Origin: Gnomoniopsis sp. IMI 355080
Lineage: Eukaryota > Ascomycota > Sordariomycetes > Diaporthales > Gnomoniaceae
Length of the DNA: 64,000 nucleotides
Reading direction: 5' to 3'
Assembly: GCA_027946555.1 (NCBI GenBank)
Contig: JAPEVC010000013.1
Span: 62,001-126,000 of the forward strand
Part shown: piece after piece, positions 54,727-64,000 of the stretch
Layout of the letters: the number at the start of each line of letters is the position of its first letter
Numbering within the stretch: the first letter of the stretch is position 1
Position numbers and translations under genes: made by a program
The notes under the pieces: generated by a model
The model's input: only the letters and a program-made list of their open reading frames with translations
Database searches by the model: none
What the model was told of the DNA's origin: nothing

Positions 54727-56876
54727 CTACTCGTCAACGTCGTTGCTCGATTGCTGGCTCTCACCCACGGCCTGTGAATCACCAATCACGTCAGTTCTCA
54801 GGCACATTCACGAATTCTCACTTTCGGACGCCAAACTTACCGTGCTGCTTCGGCTAATCTCACCCAAGGCCTTCTTGCCCTCTTCCTCCACCTTGCCCTG
54901 GTCCACATTTCCGCTCTTGGCCAGCACCTTCGTCAACTCGCTCACCAGTCCCGTTAGCTTCTCCACCTCCTCTCTCAACTTTGTCACCTCTGCCACCGTA
55001 GCATCATACTCCAAGTTTGACTTGGCGCTGTCCACCGTCTTCTTCCACCCATCCGCCTCAAAATCCACGTCCATCTGCTCCCACTCCTCGACCGTGTCGT
55101 CGTCATCATCCCCGCGCGCGCGATTCGCCCGGATCTCCTTGGCAGACTGCTGCTCAAAGATCGCCGCAACGAGCAGCAGCGGCGAGTAGATGATGGCCAT
55201 GACGATGTCGTTGATGCGCTCGTACGCCGTGCGGCTCATCCACCATTCGAGCGGGAGCGCGAGAAGGAAGACCTCGATGAGGTTGAAGGGAGCGATGAAG
55301 ACGTTCTCGTCCGGAGCGCGCACAAATTGCATAGTTTTCTGCGCAAAGAGTGCAAGGTATTCGTCGTTGGCGTTGTCGTAGATGTCTTCGTAGGCGGAGT
55401 TGTAGAGGGCGATGAGGATGTTGAGGAGCACCACCATGACAATGAAAGTGAATAGATAGTAGAGAATGAGACCGAAGGGGTGGCCGAACTGGTCGAATCC
55501 GCTGAAATCAGGGGATTGCATCACTGCGTTGGCCATGCTGGTAGGGATATTAGTGTTACGTCGTGCACGTCTGTCTGCTCGAGAAGGAAGGAGGGAGAGA
55601 GAGGTGCTTACGCCTGAATGATGAAGAGAGAATCGCCAACGACGTTGTCTTCAGCTAAATCCAGTCCGATGAAGGCTTGTAGGAAGCCAATAACGATGAC
55701 AAGCAGCAGCGCAAAGAAAATGATGCTCTCCTTCATCATAACCTTCAACACCACCAACATGGCGCCAAAGAACCGGAAGCTATCGAGATACAGCAGTAGT
55801 CGCATCCAGAACATGGGTGCGCAACATGCCAGGAAGTTGTAGCTCAGTGTATTCAGTGTCTCCCGCGATCCAGGCTCGGTGGCATCCGGGTCGGCAGGAT
55901 CTTTCGTCAGAGCCAAGAAACGTATCACCAGGCTCGTTGTCAGCAAGCCATACAGGAAGAAGTTGAAAACCGACCAAAAGCCATAGATATGGTAGCCGGC
56001 TTTCCAGCCCTTGGCGAACTCGTCGAATATGAATCCTAGTGTGAAAATGTACAACAGGCCCTCTGCAGAATCCAGGTCCGCGTCCCGGTTGATGGTGTTA
56101 ATGGCCGCCGTGTACAGACCCAAGTAGATGAGCGAAATGAGCAGCTGCGCGGCATTCTGGTACATGGGCGCGCGCATACGGTCCGGATCCAGGTGCACAA
56201 AGAAGTTGGTATTGTCCTTGTCCTTGTAGTCCACAAAGCTCGCCGGATCGTTCTCGTCCTGCACCAGCCAGCCTCGCCACAGGTAGCTCACGCACTTTTG
56301 GTAGCCCGAAGACCCAATCACTCGCAGTGCATGTAGGTCCACAGCCTTCTCAATCACGTTGGCGGGCGGCGTTGCCTCGCCGTCGATCATGATGGCGTAG
56401 CGCTTCAGCAGCACTTTGTGAAGGAGGTAGACCATATCCTCCTCGGACTCGATGATCTGCTTGGCGATGACCTCGCACGCGGTGGCGCGCAACGCGTGCA
56501 GGTCGCAGTCCCATAGCTCGACAAAGGACTGGTGCTTAAACCAGCGCTTGCACACGAGCAGTGCGTAGACGACACAGGCGCGGTTCTCGGAGCCGCCAGC
56601 TTCCTTGGCCGCCTTGATGACTTTCTTAGTGACCACCTTGCTGTGCGGGGTGGTGACCAGGCCCTCATCCATCTCCACGGGAACGGCTTCCTCGACGAGG
56701 TGGCGCAGGCGGAGGGCGATCTTGGTGACATCTGGGGCAGGGATGGCGGACTGGAGAGACTCGTCGACATAATTGGGGAGAAGGCGCTGGCGAGATTCTT
56801 GCCACCAGTGGTCGTGTGAGCGCGGGCTGTCGAAGCCCAGGAGGGCACGCCAGTCTACCCACCCTCTAGGTGCCAT
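54727..56876 (-). CDS. yvc1: Vacuolar TRP-type cation channel Yvc1
   Basis: Exons 56876-55612, 55537-54841 and 54771-54727 (introns 74 and 69 bp) give 668 aa, close to yeast Yvc1 (675). A ~240-residue cytosolic N-domain precedes six membrane helices. The S5-pore-S6 region includes IIFFALLLVIVIGFLQAFIGLD, the pore stretch SPDFSGFDQFGHPFGLILYY, and S6 VMVVLLNILIALYNSAYEDI. The C-tail has an acidic cluster (ARGDDDDDTVEEWEQ) and a coiled coil (VAEVTKLREEVEKLTGLVSELTKVL), both typical of fungal Yvc1. The channel releases Ca2+ from the vacuole and responds to stretch and osmotic shock. The frame upstream opens with TTG only, so the ATG at 56876 was chosen. The last exon adds AVGESQQSSNDVDE. Confidence 0.93.
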
Positions 56877-57719
56877 GATAGATCTGAGGGTAATATAATG
56901 CTTGGGAACAATTGGTACTGATGTCAAGCCTTAGGTTGGGTGTTCTTTTGAGGAATGTTGATGCTAGGATGGTCGTGAAGCTGTCGTGAGCTCCAAAAGG
57001 AGGAAAGAGGTGCGCTTGGCGTAGGCGCCGTTTGTGTTGCTACTCTTCATGCAAGTACGTCAGTAGGACATTTTTGATAGTCTATACAGTTTTCAATCTC
57101 TCTCATCTTCAATTGGCAGCAGTCGTCATGAGAAGTTTCTTCGAGGGCACTGAAGGAGAAACAACAGCTTCTGTGGGTCTCAATGGCGGGCCGGCATGAT
57201 GACGTCGCCCTCTATCAGTCTCCCTGCTGCACACCGCTGCCAAGATGTTAGCGGGCCATTTTTCAGGACCATGCGCATCGGGACAATCTGACAATCAAGG
57301 AACACGCGCTTCTTGTGCAACTAAAAATAAACAACCCTGCTTTAGCATCATGCCATGGCCCACCTTCTCGACCTCTCTCGCCTCCTTCAAGCCTTGTCCA
57401 GAGCACGGCGGATGCTGAATTGGCGAAGAACTTCGAGTGTCAAAACTATTGCAACCAAGTTAATTGTCTGAGTTGTAGCATGCTCTTACACCCGCCACAA
57501 GTTTGTGAATCACGCCGATAGGCATATGGGTGGACTGCATGAATTCGTGCCCCGGCGCAAGGCTAAACAATTTACTCAACATCTACACAAACGTTATAAA
57601 CCCACGTAGATCATGGTTTCTCGCACACTTAGAACAATCTCGAATGATGAGCGACTGCGCTGTGCCTCCGCATACACCACTACACCTATAATAGCCCAGT
57701 GCAACCAATCAACATCTAA
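56877..57719. other. Intergenic, yvc1 promoter
   Basis: An 843-bp gap between two minus-strand genes. No clear element and no supported gene. Confidence 0.5.
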
Positions 57720-59032
57720 CTAAGGTTCATCGATCTGGATATAAGGAATTCCAAGAGCTTCCCGCCGCGACTTGCTATTAGGGTCAAAGTATGGCCTCTC
57801 ACCGATGCCCACAGCCCGGTTACCAAACCTCTCTCCAAGTCCTTGGTAGTCGAGGGTCATAGTGTGGTAGACACTACGATTGTCCCAGATGGCAATGTCG
57901 TGCGGATTCTGCCACTTGAATCGCACTTGGAGGTCGTGGTTCTGCTGCAGCAACTCCAGGAACCACTTCAGCAGATGATCGCTCTCTGTCGGCGTCAGCC
58001 CGTTGATGTGTTTGGCAAATCCGCCCACAGGGAAAATGCTCTTCCAGCCGGTGACTGGGTTTGTGCGAACGACTGGGTGGATAGCGCTCAAATCTTCTCC
58101 AATATTCTCCGGCGCTCCACGAGGCTTGGTGTATAGGCCCGTTCCAAGCTTCTCTGCGACCCTGTTGAAATTCGACCCGTCGAATCTGGCCGTCAAACCC
58201 TCGAGGAACTTTTGGTATGGCTCACTGATTCGATCATAGAGTTCATATCCAGATGCCCAAAGAGTGTCTGTTGACGCAAATTGATCGAGTCAGCATTTGC
58301 ATCGAAGGATATGACAGCCAGCACTTCAAGTTAGGATTTGTGAGTGAACAAGAACTCACCTCCACCTGTTCCAGGAATTTCGATTAGACGCAACGAGGTG
58401 AAATCCGCTGGCACTGGCTCAAACCCGATATCCGAGTGCCACTGGGAGTTGTTCTGCTTCTTCAAATTGACATGCTTGCTGCTCACGGGCTTCATGGAAG
58501 TATCCGGTCCCTTTCTGTGTGTGGCAAATTGCTTCGAACTGATGCTCGAGATCTCAGGATCGTCACCACCAAGGCCTGGAGTGCTGTTCAACAGCGGGTG
58601 AATATGAAGTCCCGAAGTCTGGGGGCGGCCCGCCAACTCGCCCAACCTCAAGATGAGCTTCTTCTGGAGATCATTGGTGAGCTCGTTTTGAGCACGGAAG
58701 AAGACAACACCACGCTGCGCAACTGGAGGAAAGCTTTCAGCATCTATAGCCATTTCACATCCCTCATATCATAGACAGATGCTGCTTGTCTGGTAGAATA
58801 ACATACTGGTAATAGCGAGGTCTCTGAGCAGTTCGTCCGAATTTGGTGCATTGAGCCATTCAACTAGATTGGCCTTGGGAAATTCTTTTCCAATTACTGG
58901 CGTTGTGTCAAAGGACTCGAAGGCCTCAAGGGCTCCAGAAAGCTTCAATGGTGCAGGGAAGTCGGTGAGCACGGACTTGGACTTGACCGGTGATTCCACG
59001 CCAACATTTTCCTCAATGGCAGAAGGAGCCAT
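57720..59032 (-). CDS. TauD/Jlp1-type 2-oxoglutarate-dependent sulfonate dioxygenase
   Basis: Exons 59032-58807, 58743-58360 and 58267-57720 (introns 63 and 92 bp) give 385 aa, near yeast Jlp1 (412). The iron facial triad is visible: His178 and Asp180 in QWHSDIGFEP, and the distal His near 338 in DNRSVYHTMTLDYQG. GERFGNRAVGIGERP follows and supplies the 2-oxoglutarate Arg. Other family blocks are QRGVVFFRAQNEL, LGELAGRPQTSGLHIHP, HPVVRTNPVTGWKSIF and WQNPHDIAIWDNR. Such enzymes release sulfite from taurine or other alkylsulfonates for sulfur nutrition in the cytosol. Close fungal relatives also act on other substrates, so sulfonate use is inferred. The divergent permease 1.85 kb away supports it. 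Confidence 0.88.
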
Positions 59033-60886
59033 ACTTATTGGATTTCTTGAAGTGTGCAGCGAAGAATGTATCGAGTGATGGGCAGGCAAACCTCTGATCT
59101 CTACAGGACTTCTCAAGAGACAAGATGTTGGGAGGAGGAAGACTAGTAGATATATGGACGCTATGTGACCATCTATTGCAAAGAGAGATTACGACTACAT
59201 ATAGGTTATTGATGATGTGACAAAGTACCGGCCCCGTGCCCATGAAGCAATCGGGCCCGAGAGGTTCCAATTTGCAAGATAACGGCTCTCGCGCTTTCAT
59301 TGTCAACAATAGCGGAGTGCATTTTCAATGAGAGGGAACATTGGAACCAGCGGCCCCGAAGTCGAGACAAAGTGAACTCCGCGTGGCGTGTCGTGATCAG
59401 TGTTGATGGCGAAAACTATGCATCGGATTTCGTGCTCTCGTGCGATATGCACCCAACCACCAATCACGAACAGCTTGCCCACTTCAACGATTATAGCGAA
59501 GGTCGATGCGGGTCAATAAGGATACTGCATTGCTCATTCACGACATCCGGAGAGTAGCATTTTGTTCCGATTGAATATGTAAACCGACTTCCGTTGATTT
59601 ATTCCCCGGGATTGAATTTGTTATAGAGCGATTTTGGGTGGTTGGAGGTCGGCAACGTTACCTTGGCACCTGTACACTATTATTGGTTCTATGATTTATC
59701 TCACATATAGTCTCTGTATTCGTATGGAGGTCTACCTAGGTACGTTGCACGTTGGACCTCGAATGCGCCAGCGACGTCAGGTTCGATATTCTTCTGGCTG
59801 GAAAGGTGTCGGCATGTCAGTGAAGCTTGGTGACCATGCTCTTCATAAAATCGACAATACATATGTAAGTATAGAAGCAGATAGTTGGAATTATTTGTCA
59901 ATCTCATGTTCACTAGACCCTAGTGGTACCTTGACTTATGAGACCTCCAACCGATACATGGTTTCAATCCACCTGCAGTTTGGCTTGTGTTGCCTTGCGT
60001 GATATGCGCACAAATGACGACAGCAACCGCACCTTGACAACCTTGGAATCCTGTAACCGAGCTCTTTCGAGTGATAATTATCTCTGGGCGAATATGAAAG
60101 ACATAACCTCACAAAAACAATTATTCTCGACGGAATAAATAAGTCATAACAACTAGTGCCAGCTCAGACACCTAGATAGATAATTTTCTCAAGATACATG
60201 GATACCTATCAGGCTGAAGCTTCTTTCCGGTATCCTAGCCTCAGACAGAACTTCAATTTGCATTTGGGAGATCGGTCAAAACGTTGTAATAGTGTCATAC
60301 ACATTTTGTGAATGGAAGTCGTAAGAGTCAACTATTGACCAAGAAACAAATACCCAGTGAGTACTTCAAGGTTGCCCATGACCTAGGCCCCTTATTAGCT
60401 GGTAGAAGCAAAATGCGGCTTGCGCTGTGAGACATTCAGTCAACAAAGAACCAAGGAGGAATCAAAAGATGAATTATACCACCATATCACGCAACATCAA
60501 GCGTTGTAGCGATAAGCTCGCAGCTGCAGGTAGATCCTGGGCCTCGACGCAAAAGCTGCGGTCGCTTGGGCTGTTGGAGTATCAACAACCTTTCTCTAAT
60601 GGGTCTAAAAGGAATCGTGAGGTGGGTTCAGCTATTTTCGCCATTTTTTCTATTTCGTCGCCATCGATAGACACTCTCCCCTTTGAGTAGCTCAGCCAAT
60701 GTGTGGCTCGTTATACGTTGCGGCGCGGGGGTCGCTTGCAGTGTGCACGAGGGGTATGGAAATTCCGGACAGACTCGGTCGGACCATAATAAATGCTTGC
60801 TTTGTGTCAGAAGAATACCCAGAGGGCAATGTCACCTGTCACATCGGAGCTTCTGAGTCCGCCAACACATCTCGTCTCCCAATATC
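59033..60886. promoter_or_regulatory. Shared divergent promoter of the TauD and Dal5-type permease genes
   Basis: 1.85 kb with no supported gene. It contains ACCTAGGT at 59734-59741. I looked for the sulfur regulator (Cys3/MetR) site ATGRYRYCAT and saw only partial matches, such as ATGTGACCAT at 59163-59172, which misses one consensus position. That is not enough to claim a site. Confidence 0.45.
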
Positions 60887-63176
60887 ATGTCTACAGTGAC
60901 TGTTCGGGAGGGACAGGTCCCAGTCCAGAAGCAGGCGGTCATTGTTGGCGAGGGTAAAGAGCCTTCCACATCCAGGGAGTCTTTGCCAGAAGCGCTTTCT
61001 CTGGGCGTTCCTCTGAAGCAAAAGAAATTCTTCTGGCAGAGATCCAAGGCTTACGACCCGGATGCTATCGCAACACTCCCGAGTGTCTATGATGATCCCG
61101 AAACTGCTAAAAGATATAAGCCCAGAGACGATTGGTGAGTGTCTTTTAACTTTCACCATGATCGGCCTTGCTGAGTGAAACAATGGAAACTGATGCTATT
61201 TGTTCAGGGAAAATGTGCACCGTTTTGACCCCTCTGCAAGGTGGACGTGGGGAGAAGAGAACGCGCTCGTCCGCAAGATAGATTTGCGCATAATGTTGTT
61301 CGCTATAATTACGTTCATGGCTCTCGAAATCGATCGCGCAAATATCGCTCAAGCATTGTCGGATAACTTTCTGGCGGATTTGGACCTCAGCACGAATGGT
61401 ATGTTTATAGACTGCATATCCAGCGCGTGCTCTGTAGTCAGTCACTTACTGATTTGCTCGCAGACTACAACCTTGGCCAGTCTGTATTCAAACTTGCCTT
61501 CCTACTTTCCGAATTGCCGTCACAGCTTGTGTCGAAATGGGTGGGACCGGACCGATGGATACCCGCGCAATTATCGCTTTGGAGCGCCGTCGCTTGCTCG
61601 CAATTCTGGCTCTCAGGCAGGGCATCCTTCCTCACTACTCGAGCTATACTTGGAGCGTTGCAAGGAGGTTTCATTCCGGACGTGAGTGCTCCGGGCTGTA
61701 AACGTTCATGCTTGGGTCTGAACTTCGACGACTAACCGCTACCACCTGCCAGGTCATTCTGTACTTGTCCTATTTCTATACGCACTCCGAGCTCTCCATT
61801 AGACTTGGCTACTTTTGGGTTGGAATGAGCCTTGCAGATATTGCATCTGCACTTTTGGCTTATGGTATTCTGCATATGCGTGGTGTGGCTGGCATAGCCG
61901 GCTGGCGGTGGCTTTTCCTGATCGAGGCAAGTTATTAGAACGCATACGATTTCTGCGTCTGTGAAATAGTGCTTGACTAACTGTACAAAGGGCATCTTTA
62001 CTCTTTGCATTGGGCTTTTGGCTTTTGGCCTAATGCCCGCTGGCCCTTGTCAAACTTCTGGATGGCTCCGAGGCAAGAACGGCTGGTTCAGTGAAAGGTG
62101 AGACATGTTTCCCATACAATCATGGGCGTTGTACTGACTGGTGTCCTGTTTAGAGAGGAAACTATCATCGTGAACAGAGCCCTCAGAGAGGACCCATCCA
62201 AGAGTGACATGCACAACAGGGAGCCTGTGACGCCGAAACTTCTGTGGAAGAGTCTGAAGGACTTTGATCTTTGGCCCTTGTACATTGTGGGCCTCATGTT
62301 CCAAGTCCCCACGGTGCCTCAGACCTCTTATCTTACATTGACCTTGAAAAATCTGGGCTGGTCAACCTTCAATGTCAATCTTTTGACAATACCTTACTAC
62401 GTGGCACACTGTAGGTACTTCCACTTGACATTAGCAATCTGGTCCTCATTTCTAACTTTCACGTCACTAGTTTTCACCATGTTGGGCCTTACTTACCTAG
62501 CAGAGCTGTGGCACGAGCTGACACTTACGGCCATGATTGGGCAATTATGGACCCTGCCTTTGCTCATCGCAATGGTCGCCATTAATCAGGCTACAACCAA
62601 TAACTGGGTCATATACACGATCATCGTGCTTCTGCTGATATATCCGAATGGTACGTTCGATACCCCCCCCCCCCTTTTTTTTTCCTGTCAACCTCGTGCT
62701 CCACTGGTTGTGAATTCCTCAGAGGTAACTACCTACTGACAACGCCCCACAGCACATCCCATTCAAGTTGCTTGGAACTCCAGAAATGCCAACAGCGTTC
62801 GAACTCGCACTGTCAGTGCTGCATGCTACAACATGTTTGTTCAAGCTGGTGCCATCATCGGCGCCAACATCTATCGTGCTGGTACGTTTCATGATTCCGT
62901 CCAGCTGTCCTAGGTGATGCTAAGGAGACAACGGGGCCACTGCTAACTACATTTGTTGCAGATGATGCACCGTACTACCCGCGAGGGAACAAAGTGTGCC
63001 TGATCATTGCCTGCGTGAATATTTTACTGTATGCCGGAACAAAAGTCTACTACGTATGGAGGAACAAGCAGAAGGATAAGATCTGGAAAAGCCTTACCGA
63101 AGACGAAAGGTTGGAGTATCTCTCCAACCCTCCTGACGAGGGTAATAAGAGGCTTGATTTCCGATTTCACCATTAG
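60887..63176 (+). CDS. Dal5/Soa1-type anion-proton MFS permease
   Basis: Nine exons (60887-61134, 61208-61398, 61464-61681, 61753-61926, 61991-62097, 62154-62410, 62471-62650, 62753-62881, 62962-63176) give 572 aa and close in frame. An N-terminal tail of ~110 residues leads to 12 expected helices. Anion:cation symporter features are KIDLRIMLFAIITFMALEIDRANIAQALSD, DYNLGQSVFKLAFLLSELPSQL, and WRWLFLIEGIFTLCIG. AHPIQVAWNSRNANSVRTRTVSAA and IIGANIYRADDAPYYPRGN follow late in the protein. The family imports allantoate, pantothenate, nicotinate or, for yeast Soa1, sulfonates and other sulfur anions. The intron after exon 4 has a GC donor. Intron 7 holds a C12-T9 run. Head-to-head pairing with a TauD enzyme favours a sulfonate-type substrate, by inference. 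Confidence 0.9.
61927..61990 (+). other. GC-AG intron in the Dal5/Soa1-type permease
   Basis: The donor reads GAG then GCAAGT and the acceptor reads ACAAAG, with a TTGACTAACT branch region. Only this choice joins WRWLFLIE to GIFTLCIG in frame. The extended match to GCAAGT is the known signature of functional GC donors. Confidence 0.8.
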
Positions 63177-63404
63177 AGGAGGGAAACATACCTAGTGCGG
63201 ATGTGCCTAGGTATACACATTGGAAAGATCTGTGGCGTTTCCAGGTACTCAGAGACAGGGAGTGGCGTAAAAACTGCCCAAGGCCCCATCGAGACTTGGC
63301 AGATTTACTGTCACCGCGTACAGGTGGTAGAGATATCCTGCATTCCCTAAATTTGGAGCTTTAATTACTAGATACTTCATTGCTTTTGAGGCTTAGGTAC
63401 CTGT

Positions 63405-63857
63405 CTACTCCGTCTTGGACTCACCACCCTCTTTCACCATCCCCTCGCACCCCACAGCCTTGCCAGCCACCTCCTCCGCCTTGCCATACCCTTGCGACGT
63501 CGCGTCTCTTGCCTCGCCTGCCGCCTTCATGGTCGACACCCCACGGGCCTTTGCTTGTTCTCCAGATGATTCCCATGCTGGGGAGCCGATAGCCTTGCCG
63601 ATCGTGGCCTATTTTTAGGGCAGGGTCCGCTGCTGTTAGCCGACGGGGAATACAAAGAGAAATAGCGGGACGGCTCTGAATGTTCGATATCCAATGGCAA
63701 ATGCCCGGTTGGAGTGAGAGGAAATTGCCCATGCCCAGTTATTGTGAACACAATGAAGTTGTAGAAAAAGAAGACTTACCTCTGCTGCCCCCTTGACGTA
63801 TTCAGCATGCCCACTGACCAGGCTGGGCTGGTTGTTGGGTTGCTCATTGCTGGCCAT
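63405..63857 (-). CDS. CsbD-like small stress protein (Hmp1-type)
   Basis: Exons 63857-63780 and 63608-63405 across a 171-bp intron give 93 aa. The sequence MASNEQPNNQPSLVSGHAEYVKGAAE joins ATIGKAIGSPAWESSGEQAK, then GYGKAEEVAGKAVGCEGM. This matches the fungal CsbD-like family sometimes named mismatched-base-pair and cruciform-DNA recognition protein (Hmp1). The KAEEVAGKAVG helix recalls bacterial CsbD. It is soluble, hydrophilic and probably intrinsically flexible. Expression is usually high in stationary phase or conidia. A DNA-binding role was reported for one basidiomycete member; for this protein it is only an analogy. The intron is longer than the local norm, but both sites are consensus (GTAAGT, AATAG). 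Confidence 0.85.
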
Positions 63858-64000
63858 GTTGGTTGTCTGTGTGCTTCTAGTGCTTGGCTTGACTGTGCGA
63901 TTGATTGCGGGACGCTCGCTGGATATATTTGCGATTTGCTAACTTTGTGTAATTCTTGAAAAGGCTTGGATTTGTACTGTTGAAGAAGTTGTACGAAGCT

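Noticed and set aside
56877..56927. Upstream extension of yvc1
   Set aside because: The frame opens with TTG, so the ATG at 56876 is the start.
59163..59172. Cys3/MetR-like site ATGTGACCAT upstream of the TauD gene
   Set aside because: It differs from ATGRYRYCAT at a defined position, so it cannot be called without a scored scan.
1..64000. CRISPR arrays, rRNA genes, complete transposons
   Set aside because: No regularly spaced direct repeats, no rRNA-like blocks, and no transposase, reverse transcriptase or long terminal repeats were recognised.

Overview
The window is nuclear DNA of a filamentous ascomycete (Pezizomycotina). Most genes are split by short GT-AG introns of about 50-105 bp, with CTRAY-type branch points close to the acceptor. 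Gene families are typical of moulds: Mdm31, Pno1, Rad60/Esc2, Sps19, Ppx1, S1-type nuclease, Msb3/4-like Rab GAP, Yvc1, TauD, Dal5-type MFS, P450 and ankyrin proteins. I cannot name the genus. Exon structures were derived by hand from splice signals plus reading-frame continuity. All reported models close in frame, but none has transcript support.

Layout. 0.7-6.6 kb is a housekeeping block: an MDM31-family mitochondrial protein (-), the ribosome-assembly KH protein Pno1 (+) and a two-SUMO-like-domain Rad60/Esc2 protein (-). 7.4-10.8 kb holds a peroxisomal 2,4-dienoyl-CoA reductase ending in SKL (+) and a membrane-anchored histidine-acid-phosphatase-like protein (-). 12.8-15.7 kb is accessory in character: a 76-aa secreted precursor with two near-identical four-cysteine repeats, each directly after a Lys-Arg site (+), convergent with a five-exon cytochrome P450 (-). 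16.3-19.0 kb has exopolyphosphatase Ppx1 (+) and a six-exon S1/P1 nuclease with a 12-nt microexon (-). 19.6-22.6 kb is a decayed serine-esterase/ankyrin gene with several frameshifts (-).

23.6-31.1 kb contains a two-TM protein of a fungal DUF6601-like type (+), a 595-aa protein ending in a trypsin-fold-like GxCGS loop (-), an antibiotic-biosynthesis-monooxygenase (ABM) domain protein (+), a tail-anchored orphan (+) and a 122-aa orphan (+). 31.6-38 kb holds an SDR (-), a seven-exon mitochondrial-type acyl-CoA thioesterase (-), an RS-rich protein (-) and a GPI-type cell-surface protein (-). 39.1-43.6 kb holds a drug-type MFS transporter (+), a GNAT acetyltransferase (-) and a Ubc14-like E2 (+). 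45.1-49.1 kb is one long TBC Rab GAP (-), followed by a 3.5-kb gene-poor gap and an acidic nuclear-type protein (+). 54.7-56.9 kb is the vacuolar TRP channel Yvc1 (-).

57.7-63.2 kb is a divergent pair: a TauD/Jlp1-type 2-oxoglutarate dioxygenase (-) and a Dal5/Soa1-type anion permease (+) sharing a 1.85-kb promoter, which fits uptake and desulfonation of sulfonates. The window ends with a 93-aa CsbD-like stress protein (-).

The most promising items are the Lys-Arg-delimited cysteine-repeat precursor beside the P450, the TauD-permease pair, the protein with a Cys-type trypsin-like C-terminus, and the over-represented intergenic palindrome ACCTAGGT.
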